Of a DNA stretch of 64,000 nt, positions 9,641-17,996 are shown piece by piece. Source of the DNA: Listeria cossartiae subsp. cossartiae. GTDB taxonomy: Bacteria; Bacillota; Bacilli; Lactobacillales; Listeriaceae. Within the stretch, counting starts at the first letter, position 1, and each line of letters begins with the position of its first letter. A program made the translations under genes and the position numbers. The notes beneath the pieces were generated by a model. It had not been told where the DNA came from. It searched no databases and saw nothing but the letters and a program-made list of their open reading frames with translations. The stretch is from NCBI RefSeq assembly GCF_014224155.1, contig NZ_JAASUI010000002.1:248001-312000 (forward strand). Direction: 5' to 3'.

Positions 9641-10276
9641 AATACTAATCATTGATGTTAAAAAGACTGAAAAAAGAAGGCAAAAATTTCTAACATATAA
9701 TAAAATTAACCCATAGATAAAAAGTCATATAACAGAGGTGAAGAGTTGAAAAAGAGATGGGTAATAGTGCTAGGAATTACAGTGATGACCATTTTGGGTT
9801 TAGGGGTAAAATTCTATATGGATGAAGAGAAATTAAACAAAGAAATGAAGCAAGTGGTTTATAGTGATGAAGCAAAAGAAGTATTCGAAAAGAGGCTGAC
9901 AAACTTGGATGCAAAAGCATTCACGAAAGAAGGTATAATTCAATCATATGAAATTAATAAAGAAAGTATAGAGAGAAATCCAATGGGAGGAATCAGTGTT
10001 ACTTTAATTATAAATAAGGATTTAGAGTGGTATATTACTTATACTTTGGGAAAATATAATGGCAAATTGGATGGTGGTGGGGGCTAGCATCTCTAAGGAG
10101 CTTACAAAGAAATTGGAACTTAAGGGGAGTTAAGATAGCCCAGCCAATACTAACTAAGAAATTAAACAAACGTTAAAAGACTGAAAAAAAAGAAAGTGAA
10201 AATTTCTAACATGTGATAAAATAGACCTACAAATAAAAAGTTATACAACAGAGGTGAAGAGTTGAAAAAGAGATGG
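9641..10276 (+). repeat. Tandemly duplicated gene-plus-leader units
   Basis: The leaders of paralogues 2 and 3 are near copies: each has GCCAATACTAA, an AAAAGACTGAAAAAA stretch, ATTTCTAACAT, and ACAGAGGTGAAGAGTTG before the start (about 9640-9748 and 10141-10264). The duplication unit therefore included the upstream region as well as the gene. Confidence 0.75.
9746..10087 (+). CDS. Small membrane-anchored protein, DUF1310-like, paralogue 2 (C-terminal frameshift)
   Basis: A 113-residue paralogue of its two neighbours with the same KKRW anchor and the NPMGGI block. It starts at TTG behind GAGGTG. It ends early: the codons after DGGG run into TAG at 10085. If one G is removed from the run of five at 10079-10083, the frame continues with ASISKELTKKLELKGS to a stop at 10131-10133, matching the end of paralogue 3 (AIVSKELAKQTERG). 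A one-base insertion in a G-run therefore removed about 16 C-terminal residues. Membrane anchor and core remain, so the product may still work. Confidence 0.75.
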   Translation: MKKRWVIVLGITVMTILGLGVKFYMDEEKLNKEMKQVVYSDEAKEVFEKRLTNLDAKAFTKEGIIQSYEINKESIERNPMGGISVTLIINKDLEWYITYTLGKYNGKLDGGGG

Positions 10277-10654
10277 ATAATAGTACTAGGAATTACAGTA
10301 TTGACTATTTTGGGTTTAGGGGTGAAATTCTATATGGATGAAGAGAGATTAAATAAAGAAATGATGAACGTAGTTTATAGTGATGAAGCAAAACAAGTAT
10401 TCGAAAAAAGGTTAACAAATTTAGATCCAAATGCTTTTACCGAAAAAGGTATAATTCATTCTTATAAAATTGCAGAAGAAAGTATAGAGCACAATCCAAT
10501 GGGAGGTATAGAAGTCAAATTAATAATTAATAATGATCCAGAACTATACGTATCATATACTATGAGTAAGAATAATGGAGAATTAAGTGGTGGAGGTGCA
10601 ATTGTATCAAAGGAACTTGCAAAACAAACAGAAAGAGGAAGTGAAAGTAATTGA
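10262..10654 (+). CDS. Small membrane-anchored protein, DUF1310-like, paralogue 3
   Basis: A 130-residue paralogue, with anchor helix at about residues 5-22 and HNPMGGI near residue 80, starting from TTG after GAGGTG. It is the copy closest to the lipase gene. Its stop codon overlaps the TTG start of the next gene (TTGA at 10651-10654), so translational coupling is expected. Such coupling between this copy and the lipase supports a paired immunity-effector role. An alternative is that the small proteins are secretion helpers. Confidence 0.78.
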   Translation: MKKRWIIVLGITVLTILGLGVKFYMDEERLNKEMMNVVYSDEAKQVFEKRLTNLDPNAFTEKGIIHSYKIAEESIEHNPMGGIEVKLIINNDPELYVSYTMSKNNGELSGGGAIVSKELAKQTERGSESN

Positions 10655-11934
10655 ACGGAGCTTATACTGATCAAGAAAGAGTTGAATTAGCCCGAAAAGA
10701 GTATGCTAAAATTAACCAGGAAGAAGTAGTGAAAATCCCTACAGCTAATGGAACTGAAAAAACCATCGGCATCGTATCCCAAATAATCAACAAAGAAGCA
10801 TTGGGAGAACAATCCTACATCATCACAGACAAATACACACCACCCACAGCACCAATCACTGAAAGAAACCAAGTAAAAGAGCTAACAATCCTTTACAGAG
10901 GCTCCACTGCGCCCACTCCTGGAAGTGCTCTTACGCCATTTCATAAGGATAGTTTGGATGTATGGATGGACTGGGGACAAAATGATATTCCAACCGCAAT
11001 CCAAATTGCAAATGGAGGAGGCTCAACAGTAACAAACCAACTAAAGTCTGCTGCAATAACTTTAAAACAAGCAATGAAAACCTACCCAAACGCTCAGGTC
11101 TACGTTTACGGTCATTCTCTAGGTTCCATGAACGCCCAATACGCTATCGCAGACTTAGATAAAAAAGACATTAATCGCATCAGCGGCGGTTTCTTCTACC
11201 AAGGTCCCAATATTTACTCGAACCTAACGCCAAAACAACAAGACACTGTAAAAGCATTAAACACTTTGGATAGACTATTTAATTTCGTTGATAGAAAGGA
11301 TCTTGTGCCAATTGGTTATGGTATTGGGGACCCGACAATTGGTCATTTAATAGAGATTGATTCTAAAAAAGCTGGTATGGTGGAGCAGCATATGTGGGGT
11401 GGTTATCAGTTTGACAAAGAAGGAAACATCCTAACAAATAAAGAAGGCAGCCTGCAACTAGCCAAATACGCAACAGCTCAACAATTAGCAGCAATCAACA
11501 TCATGCGAACCAGTTTCACAAAAAGTGGTGGTGGCCTATCCTCATCTGAAGAAATATTTTTGGATGCAGCGGAAGCATTAGCAATTACGCAAGGGATGAA
11601 ACAAACGATTCAAGGCGAAATTAGAGCTTTAAAAGATGTGTTTGATAAAGAAATCGAGAATGCCGAAGAGTTGTGGCGGGATACGCTTTCGGACGCAAGG
11701 GACATCGGCTCCCATCTATCTGAGTCAGAAATACACGCCGCACTTGCTTGGGGCGGGGCGACTGAGCCAAAAATTGTGATAGACACAGTGCAAGACTGCG
11801 AAAAATCCCTAGTCGAAGCAACCAAAATAGAGCAAGAATATGATAAATTGCTAGAACAAATCAATGAAGCCATAAAAAGTCAGCTAAAAACCGACCAAGA
11901 ATTAGCCAAACAAATAGGGAGCATGTATGGATAA
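10651..11934 (+). CDS. Lipase-domain protein with C-terminal LXG-like helical region; probable type VII secreted toxin (TslA-like)
   Basis: A 427-residue protein without a signal peptide. Residues about 70-260 form an alpha/beta-hydrolase of the class 3 lipase type: nucleophile elbow GHSLG at 154-158 (Ser156), a probable acid in KDLVP (Asp217) and His247 in EQHMWG. Residues 285-427 are almost entirely charged helix. This reversed order (enzyme first, helical LXG-like targeting region last) is what I recall for TslA, the S. aureus T7SS lipase toxin. Neighbours fit: three anchored paralogues upstream and two small helical genes downstream, overlapping by 8 bases. Start TTG behind AGAGGAAG. Function is inferred; the secretion machine is not in this window. 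Confidence 0.75.
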   Translation: MNGAYTDQERVELARKEYAKINQEEVVKIPTANGTEKTIGIVSQIINKEALGEQSYIITDKYTPPTAPITERNQVKELTILYRGSTAPTPGSALTPFHKDSLDVWMDWGQNDIPTAIQIANGGGSTVTNQLKSAAITLKQAMKTYPNAQVYVYGHSLGSMNAQYAIADLDKKDINRISGGFFYQGPNIYSNLTPKQQDTVKALNTLDRLFNFVDRKDLVPIGYGIGDPTIGHLIEIDSKKAGMVEQHMWGGYQFDKEGNILTNKEGSLQLAKYATAQQLAAINIMRTSFTKSGGGLSSSEEIFLDAAEALAITQGMKQTIQGEIRALKDVFDKEIENAEELWRDTLSDARDIGSHLSESEIHAALAWGGATEPKIVIDTVQDCEKSLVEATKIEQEYDKLLEQINEAIKSQLKTDQELAKQIGSMYG

Positions 11935-12292
11935 ACAAAGACAACTACTGCTAAAAATCGAAAATTTAGATGATGATTTTAATAGGAAAAGGCGCCAATT
12001 GGACGAAGCGATGGACGAGGCATCTCAAGAAAAATGGCGGTTTCATCAGGAGCTGGAAAATCTTTCAGAACAAATCAGGTACATCCATCAAAAAAGAGAT
12101 TACGAAGCATCTGAAGACCTGCAAAAAGCCTACCATTTAATCAGTTCTATCCAAGAAGAAGGCGATTGGACAGTAAAAAACACACTAACAAAACTAGAAA
12201 ATGAACACGAAGAACATCAAGCGCTTTATAAGAAACAAGTGAATTCTTATGAAGAAGAATTACATCAGCTGAAAAAGGATCGTGATTTATAA
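11927..12292 (+). CDS. Small coiled-coil protein, putative effector-targeting partner (Lap2/TlaA-like)
   Basis: A 121-residue, highly charged, almost wholly helical protein with heptad-like spacing throughout and no signal peptide or membrane segment. Its ATG lies inside the end of the lipase gene (8-base overlap). Small helical proteins encoded beside LXG toxins are known to bind the toxin's helical domain and guide it to the type VII machine. The likeness here is to that group by size, charge and position only. I do not recognise a specific family with certainty; DUF3958-like is possible. Confidence 0.65.
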   Translation: MDKQRQLLLKIENLDDDFNRKRRQLDEAMDEASQEKWRFHQELENLSEQIRYIHQKRDYEASEDLQKAYHLISSIQEEGDWTVKNTLTKLENEHEEHQALYKKQVNSYEEELHQLKKDRDL

Positions 12293-12293
12293 C

Positions 12294-12560
12294 ATGATAG
12301 ATAAACTAAAAGCAGAATTATTAGAGTCACGCAGAAATTTAGAAAAAAATCTTATTGGGATGTTTGTGGCGAGTCAAACGCATGCAACATCAGAAAATCG
12401 TAAACGAATGTTAAAAATGATCAAACGGGATAAAATAGCCGATATTAAAAGTAATTGTCAGGCTTATATAGACGGAATTTCTACCACAGCAAAAGGAAAA
12501 TGGGTAAATCAAGCCAAAAAAAGCTTTAAAGAGAACGCAAACAAGTTCGATAATTGTTAA
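12294..12560 (+). CDS. Small helical protein, second putative targeting partner
   Basis: About 88 residues, basic and helical, with a KGKWVNQAKKSF segment near the C-terminus reminiscent of WXG100-size partners but without a clear WXG turn. The ATG at 12294 follows the previous stop by one base. An in-frame GTG at 12282 would add four residues, and its distance from AAAAAGGA is poorer. It closes the lipase cassette and is followed by about 150 AT-rich bases before rsmG. No recognised domain; a partner role for the lipase is inferred from position. Confidence 0.6.
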   Translation: MIDKLKAELLESRRNLEKNLIGMFVASQTHATSENRKRMLKMIKRDKIADIKSNCQAYIDGISTTAKGKWVNQAKKSFKENANKFDNC

Positions 12561-12717
12561 ACGCATCACATAATAGGAGCTTGCTAAATAAGAAGAAAAA
12601 ATTTATACTTGAAAATAATGAGCTAAAATATAGAAAATCAACGGTATAAGCCAGTTTAAAAGTTATAAATAACCACCTAAACATGGCAAAATCGCGATAA
12701 TAAAGTGAGGAAAAAAC

Positions 12718-13434
12718 ATGAATCCAGAACAATTCCAAACAGCACTTGCTGAAAAAGGAATAGAATTAAGCGACGACCAACTAAAACAATTCCATGATTA
12801 CTTCGAAATGTTAGTAGAATGGAATGAAAAAATGAATTTAACAGCCATTACAGACGAAAAAGAAGTGTATTTAAAGCACTTCTACGACTCCATTTCCGCG
12901 GCATTTTATGTCGATTTCACTAAATTCGAGTCCATCTGTGATGTCGGGGCTGGCGCTGGTTTTCCAAGCATTCCAATCAAAATCTGCTTCCCGCATTTAA
13001 AAGTGAGCATCGTGGATTCCTTGAAAAAACGCATGACTTTCCTAGATGCGCTGGCAGAAAAATTAGGCCTAACCGATGTGCATTTTTACCATGATCGCGC
13101 CGAAACGTTTGGTCAAAACAAAGCGCACCGCGAAAAATACGACCTTGTAACCGCACGTGCCGTAGCAAGAATGAGCGTATTATCCGAGCTTTGCATGCCA
13201 CTTGTCAAAAAAGGCGGTTCGTTCCTAGTAATGAAAGCAGCCCAAGCCGAGCAAGAGCTACAAACTGCCGAAAAAGCCATCAAACTATTTGGCGGAAAAG
13301 TGGTCAATCATTACTCCTTCTTATTACCAGTAGAAGAAAGCGAACGCAACATCTACGTTATTAATAAAACAAAAGAAACACCCAACAAATACCCGCGCAA
13401 ACCAGGAACACCCAACAAATTACCAATCGAATAA
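12718..13434 (+). CDS. rsmG: 16S rRNA (guanine-527-N7) methyltransferase RsmG (GidB)
   Basis: A 238-residue SAM-dependent methyltransferase that makes m7G527 in 16S rRNA; its loss is linked to low-level streptomycin resistance in many bacteria. The SAM-binding loop [12 protein letters not shown] is near residue 75, and VTARAVARM near 143. Start ATG after GTGAGGAA. In many Firmicutes it directly follows mnmG; here the lipase cassette is inserted between them, which marks that cassette as accessory DNA. The proline- and lysine-rich tail ([13 protein letters not shown]) is normal. Confidence 0.96.
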   Translation: MNPEQFQTALAEKGIELSDDQLKQFHDYFEMLVEWNEKMNLTAITDEKEVYLKHFYDSISAAFYVDFTKFESICDVGAGAGFPSIPIKICFPHLKVSIVDSLKKRMTFLDALAEKLGLTDVHFYHDRAETFGQNKAHREKYDLVTARAVARMSVLSELCMPLVKKGGSFLVMKAAQAEQELQTAEKAIKLFGGKVVNHYSFLLPVEESERNIYVINKTKETPNKYPRKPGTPNKLPIE

Positions 13435-13442
13435 GCTGAGAT

Positions 13443-13475
13443 AAGTCCTTTCAAACGAAAGGACTTTTTATTTTT
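13443..13475 (+). terminator. Terminator after rsmG
   Basis: AAGTCCTTT-CAAACG-AAAGGACTT followed by a T-rich run. Confidence 0.85.
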
Positions 13476-13527
13476 ATCAGCAACGTCATTTTTCAAAGCT
13501 AGTTTCCAGAAGCAATCGCACCTAAAT

Positions 13528-13602
13528 ATGAAAATCATTTTCATTTAATCGATATTGATAAAACCATTTTCTTATGATATAGTCTGTTTGAAAACGCATA
13601 CT
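13528..13602 (+). promoter_or_regulatory. Promoter and operators of the ManNAc-6-P/PTS operon
   Basis: Promoter TTGATA (13555-13560), 17-base spacer, TATAGT (13578-13583). Just upstream lies a perfect 8-1-8 palindrome ATGAAAATCATTTTCAT (13528-13544), matching a Fur-type box at 13 of 15 positions but equally able to be the operator of the operon's own RpiR regulator. Just after the start point, TGAAAACGCATACT (13589-13602) is a two-mismatch match to the CcpA cre consensus. Confidence 0.6.
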
Positions 13603-13636
13603 TTACACTGAAACACAGTATAGAGGAGGAGTATCA

Positions 13637-14350
13637 GTGGTTAATTCTGTTATGGAAAAAATCAAAGGCGGGTTAGTGGTTTCCTGCCAAGCTTTAGAAG
13701 ACGAACCACTTCATAGTGCTTTTATCATGACGAAAATGGCTCTAGCCGCAGTTCAAGGGGGTGCTGTTGGCATTCGAGCAAATACGGCAAAAGATATTCG
13801 CGCAATTCAAAGCGAGGTAAACGTCCCAATTATTGGCATTTACAAAAAAGATTACGCTGATTCGGACGTATTTATCACCCCGACCTTAAAAGAAGTTAGA
13901 GAAATATGTGCAACGGGCGTGGGAATTGTTGCGATGGATGCGACAACGAGAAAAAGACCACATAATGAAGACCTCAAAGAGATACTAAACGCCATTCGAA
14001 AAGAGTATCCAGACACACTTTTTATGGCGGATACAGGCAGTATTGAAGACGTTTATTACGCGGATTCCCTTGGTTTCGACATAATTGGCACAACACTTTA
14101 CGGCTACACCGAGGAAACAGCGAATAAAAATATCAGCGATCACGATTTCTCCCATTTGAAAGAAGTATTGAAAAGTACGAAGCGCCCGGTGATTGCAGAA
14201 GGGAAAATCGATTCGCCTAGTAAAGCAAGACAAGTTCTTACGTTAGGTTGTTATGCCGTCGTTGTTGGCGGCGCGGTAACTCGGCCACAGGAAATAACCA
14301 CTCGCTTTACAAACGAAATCCAAAAAATCCAAGAAGAAAGAGGTAAGTGA
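13637..14350 (+). CDS. nanE: N-acetylmannosamine-6-phosphate 2-epimerase NanE
   Basis: A 237-residue TIM-barrel enzyme converting ManNAc-6-phosphate to GlcNAc-6-phosphate in sialic acid/amino-sugar breakdown. Family features are KGGLVVSCQALEDEPL at the start, GGAVGIRANT near 40, the catalytic-lysine segment VPIIGIYKKDY near 65, and AEGKI...VVVGGAVTRP at the end. Start GTG at 13637 behind GGAGGAG. First gene of a seven-gene operon; no sialic acid lyase is present, so the input may be ManNAc-containing sugar imported by the PTS further along. Confidence 0.93.
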   Translation: MVNSVMEKIKGGLVVSCQALEDEPLHSAFIMTKMALAAVQGGAVGIRANTAKDIRAIQSEVNVPIIGIYKKDYADSDVFITPTLKEVREICATGVGIVAMDATTRKRPHNEDLKEILNAIRKEYPDTLFMADTGSIEDVYYADSLGFDIIGTTLYGYTEETANKNISDHDFSHLKEVLKSTKRPVIAEGKIDSPSKARQVLTLGCYAVVVGGAVTRPQEITTRFTNEIQKIQEERGK

Positions 14351-14351
14351 C

Positions 14352-15353
14352 ATGACAAAGCAAATCAAAGTTGGCGTAATTGGTGTTGGACAAATGGGGC
14401 AGTATCATGCAGAAATTTATCAAAAACTTCCGCAAGTTGAGTTAGTAGCAATTTGTGAGTATAACGATGAAAGACGAGCTGAAATGGCAGAAAAATTTCA
14501 GTGCAAAGCATACAAAGACTACCATGAATTACTAGCGAATACGGAGATTGAAGCTGTGAGTATTGTTTTACCTGATAATATGCACCGTGATTGTGTGGAA
14601 GAGGCCGTGAAACACAAAAAGCACATTTTGCTCGAAAAACCACTCGCAAAAGAACTCGAAGACGGCAAAGCGATGTATGAACTGACCAAAGACTACGATA
14701 AAGTATTTACAGTTGGATTTTTACTAAGATTTGATCCACGTTTTAATATGATTAAACAGCGCCTAGATAACGGCGAGTTAGGCGATATTATTCACCTTTA
14801 TTGTCGTCGTAACAGCCCGATTACAGGACCAAAACGTTACATAGGTGCTTCTGATTTAAGTATGCACGTAATGATTCACGATATTGACTATATCAATTGG
14901 TACATGGATAGCGAGCCAGTCAAAGTTATCGCCAAAAGCCGCAGTGTTTTACTTAAAGAATACGGCATGAATGATGTTATCTATGCCATCGTTACGTACG
15001 AAAATGGCGCAATTGCTTGCCTTGAAGCGTGCTGGGTGTTGCCAGAAAACTCGCCAACCATCATTGATGACAAGCTAGAATTAGTCGGAACAAAAGGCGT
15101 GGCATATGTAGACTCTTGTGACCACGGTGTTCGTTTTGTTAGTGAAAAAGGGGTTTCTTATCCTGACTCAAGACATTGGTACTACACAAATGGGGAAGTT
15201 TCCGGAGATTTGGCAGAAGAAGTTATGGCTTTTATTAATAACGTTGCGAATAACACAAAATCGATTATCACACCAAAAGAAGCATATGATTCCTTGCGCG
15301 TAGTTGATGCCATTGAACGTTCGATTGCAGAAGGAAAAGAAGTATCACTATAA
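14352..15353 (+). CDS. Gfo/Idh/MocA-family sugar oxidoreductase
   Basis: A 333-residue NAD(P)-dependent dehydrogenase. The N-terminal Rossmann motif is GVIGVGQMGQYHA, followed by the family EKPLA motif near residue 97, which carries the catalytic lysine. The C-terminal alpha/beta domain has the HDIDYINWYM segment near 175, typical of inositol-2-dehydrogenase-like members. One base separates it from nanE. It probably oxidises or isomerises the sugar imported by the operon before NanE, but the substrate is unknown. Confidence 0.9.
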   Translation: MTKQIKVGVIGVGQMGQYHAEIYQKLPQVELVAICEYNDERRAEMAEKFQCKAYKDYHELLANTEIEAVSIVLPDNMHRDCVEEAVKHKKHILLEKPLAKELEDGKAMYELTKDYDKVFTVGFLLRFDPRFNMIKQRLDNGELGDIIHLYCRRNSPITGPKRYIGASDLSMHVMIHDIDYINWYMDSEPVKVIAKSRSVLLKEYGMNDVIYAIVTYENGAIACLEACWVLPENSPTIIDDKLELVGTKGVAYVDSCDHGVRFVSEKGVSYPDSRHWYYTNGEVSGDLAEEVMAFINNVANNTKSIITPKEAYDSLRVVDAIERSIAEGKEVSL

Positions 15354-15386
15354 AATAGAGCCACACATATGATTGGAGGGGGAATT

Positions 15387-16793
15387 ATGTCTATTCGGGT
15401 ACATGTACAAAAGTTTGGGAGTAAGCTAAGTGGTATGGTCATTCCGAATTTAGGTGCTTTTATGGCTTGGGGTATTTTAACAGCAATTGGGGTAGCGACA
15501 GGCTCTGAGATGTTAAAAGGGTTTATCGCACCAATGCTAAATTACTTGTTACCACTTCTGATTGCTTTTGCTGGAGGTCGAGCGGTTCACGGTTACCGAG
15601 GTGGAGTTATTGGTACCGTTGCAACAATGGGGGCAATTATTAGTTCGGATATAACCATGTTTATCGGCGCAATGATAATGGGTCCGCTTGCTGCTTGGAT
15701 ACTTAAAAAATTTGACGAACGTATTGATGGAAAAATCCCAGCTGGATTTGAACTATTAGTTAATAACTTTTCGATTGGGATTATTGGAGCAGGTTTAGCA
15801 CTATTTTCTTACGTTGCGATTGCTCCTATGGTAGAAGCTGTGACAAAAGTCTTAGCAAGCGGCGTGGATGTGTTAATTAACAACCATTTACTGCCACTAA
15901 CAGCTTTAATTATTGAACCGGCCAAAGTGCTATTCCTAAACAATGCGATTGGGCAAGGTATTCTCAGTCCGCTCGCAACCTTGCAACTGGCCGAAACAGG
16001 AAAATCGGTGCTTTACTTACTAGAATCTAACCCTGGACCAGGACTCGGAATTTTACTCGGATATATGTTCTTTGGAAAAGGAAACTCCAAAGCGTCTTCC
16101 TACGGGGCGAGTGTTATTCACTTGTTTGGTGGTATTCACGAAATTTACTTCCCGTTTGTTTTAATGAATCCAATTCTTATTTTGCCGCTAATTCTTGGTG
16201 GTATGACAGGAACATTTATTTTAACAATGACAAATGCGGGACTTGTTGGTGTAGCCTCTCCTGGTAGTATTATCACTATTATGCTGATGGCGGCTCCCGG
16301 CGACCATATTAAGATCCTTATTGCGGTGCTATGCGCGGCGCTTGTCACGTTCATTACCGCCATTCCATTTATCAAACGCATGGGCAACAAAGACTCTGAA
16401 CTACAAGACGCAGCGAAGAAAATGGAAAGTCTTAAAGGTAAAAAAAGCAGCATTTCCTCTGTTTTCGAATCTACAGTAGACGATTTTAATTTTAAAAATG
16501 TTAAAAGAATCGCTTATGCTTGTGATGCGGGACTAGGATCAAGTGCGATGGGCGCAACCGTATTACAGAAAAAAATCAAGAACGCTGGTTTAGATGATAT
16601 TAAAGTGTTCCACATTGCGATTCACGAACTGCCGACCGAATGCGATGTGGTCGTGACGCATAAATCACTCATCGACCGAGCCAAGGAAAAGCAACCAGAC
16701 GCGTACTATGTCGAAATAACGGATTACCTCGGCGCACCAGAATATCAAGAGCTAATAGATAAAATAGTTGCAGACCGAGAACAAAAGAATTAA
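15387..16793 (+). CDS. PTS enzyme IICB, mannitol/fructose-family (MtlA-like)
   Basis: A 468-residue membrane permease of the phosphotransferase system. The N-terminal IIC domain has about eight hydrophobic segments and the family motif GGIHEIYFP (near 250), close to the GGIHEIYFPYV of MtlA. The C-terminal IIB domain carries the phosphocysteine in YACDAGLGSSAMGA (Cys near residue 379). The start chosen is the ATG after GGAGGGGG, although an in-frame codon lies six residues upstream. It pairs with the separate IIA gene at 17.5 kb. Substrate is probably not mannitol, given nanE and no mannitol-phosphate dehydrogenase. Confidence 0.92.
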   Translation: MSIRVHVQKFGSKLSGMVIPNLGAFMAWGILTAIGVATGSEMLKGFIAPMLNYLLPLLIAFAGGRAVHGYRGGVIGTVATMGAIISSDITMFIGAMIMGPLAAWILKKFDERIDGKIPAGFELLVNNFSIGIIGAGLALFSYVAIAPMVEAVTKVLASGVDVLINNHLLPLTALIIEPAKVLFLNNAIGQGILSPLATLQLAETGKSVLYLLESNPGPGLGILLGYMFFGKGNSKASSYGASVIHLFGGIHEIYFPFVLMNPILILPLILGGMTGTFILTMTNAGLVGVASPGSIITIMLMAAPGDHIKILIAVLCAALVTFITAIPFIKRMGNKDSELQDAAKKMESLKGKKSSISSVFESTVDDFNFKNVKRIAYACDAGLGSSAMGATVLQKKIKNAGLDDIKVFHIAIHELPTECDVVVTHKSLIDRAKEKQPDAYYVEITDYLGAPEYQELIDKIVADREQKN

Positions 16794-16802
16794 CTTATTT
16801 GT

Positions 16803-16826
16803 AAGCGCTTCTTTTTAGGAGCGCTT
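16803..16826 (+). other. Intercistronic stem-loop
   Basis: AAGCGCT...AGCGCTT hairpin between the IICB and HAD genes, without a clean T-run. It may act in mRNA processing or as a partial attenuator; TGTAAGCGCTT also resembles part of a cre site. Confidence 0.5.
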
Positions 16827-16856
16827 TGAATGGTAAAGTGGGTAAGGAGGAAAATG

Positions 16857-17513
16857 ATGTTAAAAGCGATTGTGATGGATTTTGACGGAATTGTTATTGA
16901 TACAGAGGTGGTTTGGTACGGAATTTTTAAAGATTGGTTTAAAACAAAGCAAAATTATGACCTTTCTATTGAGGAGTTTTTGCAGTGTGTTGGGTCTAAT
17001 GTGGACGATTTATTTCGTGAATTAAATGAGACGCAGCAAATGGATATTAATCGCCAAGTGTTCGAAGCAGAAACACAAGCAACTTTTATTGAAAATAGTA
17101 AAAGTCTGCCGGCCAAAGAAGGCGTGGAAAGGTTTATTCGTGAATTAAAAGAGCGGGGACTAAAATTAGCGCTCGCGACGTCATCGCAGCGACCAAAACC
17201 GCTTTATCATTTGGAACGACTTGGGTTACTAGAATATTTTGATGCAATTATTACTGCGGAGGATGTTACGCGAATTAAGCCGGAACCAGATTTATTTTTA
17301 GAAGCTTTACGTTCGCTTAATGTTACGGCCGATGAGGCGCTTATTGTGGAAGACTCGCGTAATGGACTTTTGGCGGGGAATAGCGCGGGTGTGAATGTAC
17401 TGGTCATTCCAAATGAAGTGACAAAACATAGCGATTTAACACCGAACTATTTGGAGCGAGAATCGTTGGCTAAGGTGGATTTAGCTGAAATAATAGCCGA
17501 ATATAATAAATAA
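16857..17513 (+). CDS. HAD-superfamily sugar phosphatase/phosphoglucomutase-like
   Basis: About 218 residues, HAD subfamily I with a C1 helical cap. Motif I is DFDGIVIDTE (nucleophile and acid Asp8/Asp10), motif II the ATSS stretch near 107, and motif III KPEPDLFLEA with VEDSRNG. It could be a sugar-phosphate phosphatase or a beta-phosphoglucomutase relative. Two adjacent ATGs follow AAGGAGG; the second, at 16857, gives the better spacing. Its place inside the PTS operon suggests action on a sugar-phosphate intermediate. Confidence 0.88.
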   Translation: MLKAIVMDFDGIVIDTEVVWYGIFKDWFKTKQNYDLSIEEFLQCVGSNVDDLFRELNETQQMDINRQVFEAETQATFIENSKSLPAKEGVERFIRELKERGLKLALATSSQRPKPLYHLERLGLLEYFDAIITAEDVTRIKPEPDLFLEALRSLNVTADEALIVEDSRNGLLAGNSAGVNVLVIPNEVTKHSDLTPNYLERESLAKVDLAEIIAEYNK

Positions 17514-17525
17514 GGGGGCGCAAGT

Positions 17526-17972
17526 ATGTTGTTAGACCGAGTTACGTTGGAAGATATTGAAGTAAATATTGAAGCAAAAGACTGGCGTGAAGCTATCCAA
17601 ACATCCGCAAGACTTTTACTAGAGCGCGGTGCCATCAAAGAGAGTTACATCGACGGAATGATTCAAAGTGTAGAAAATAATGGACCATATATAGTAATCG
17701 CGAAACATATCGCACTGGCGCACACACGACCAGAATTTGGCGTCATTCACGGCGGCTTAACATTTGCGACACTTGCTGATGGCGTGGCTTTTGGCAGTGA
17801 AATGTTTGACCCAGTGAAGCTGATTATTACGCTAGCGGCAACAGATTCAGAAAGCCATTTAGAAGTATTGTCGGAGCTTGCGGAAGTACTCATGGACGAA
17901 GAAAAAGTAGCCCGTTTAATCGCAGCAAATTCGAGCCAAGCATTTTACGATGAGTTAACAAAAGAAGGATAA
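17526..17972 (+). CDS. PTS enzyme IIA, mannitol/fructose type
   Basis: A 148-residue soluble IIA protein. The phosphorylated histidine is His66 in IALAHTRPE, matching the family context of a small residue, His, then Thr/Arg and Pro. It takes phosphate from HPr and passes it to the IIB domain of the IICB encoded two genes upstream. Start ATG 12 bases after the HAD gene. The length is normal for a free-standing IIA(Mtl/Fru) unit. Confidence 0.9.
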   Translation: MLLDRVTLEDIEVNIEAKDWREAIQTSARLLLERGAIKESYIDGMIQSVENNGPYIVIAKHIALAHTRPEFGVIHGGLTFATLADGVAFGSEMFDPVKLIITLAATDSESHLEVLSELAEVLMDEEKVARLIAANSSQAFYDELTKEG

Positions 17973-17996
17973 TAATTTCACTAAAGAGGTGAAGAA

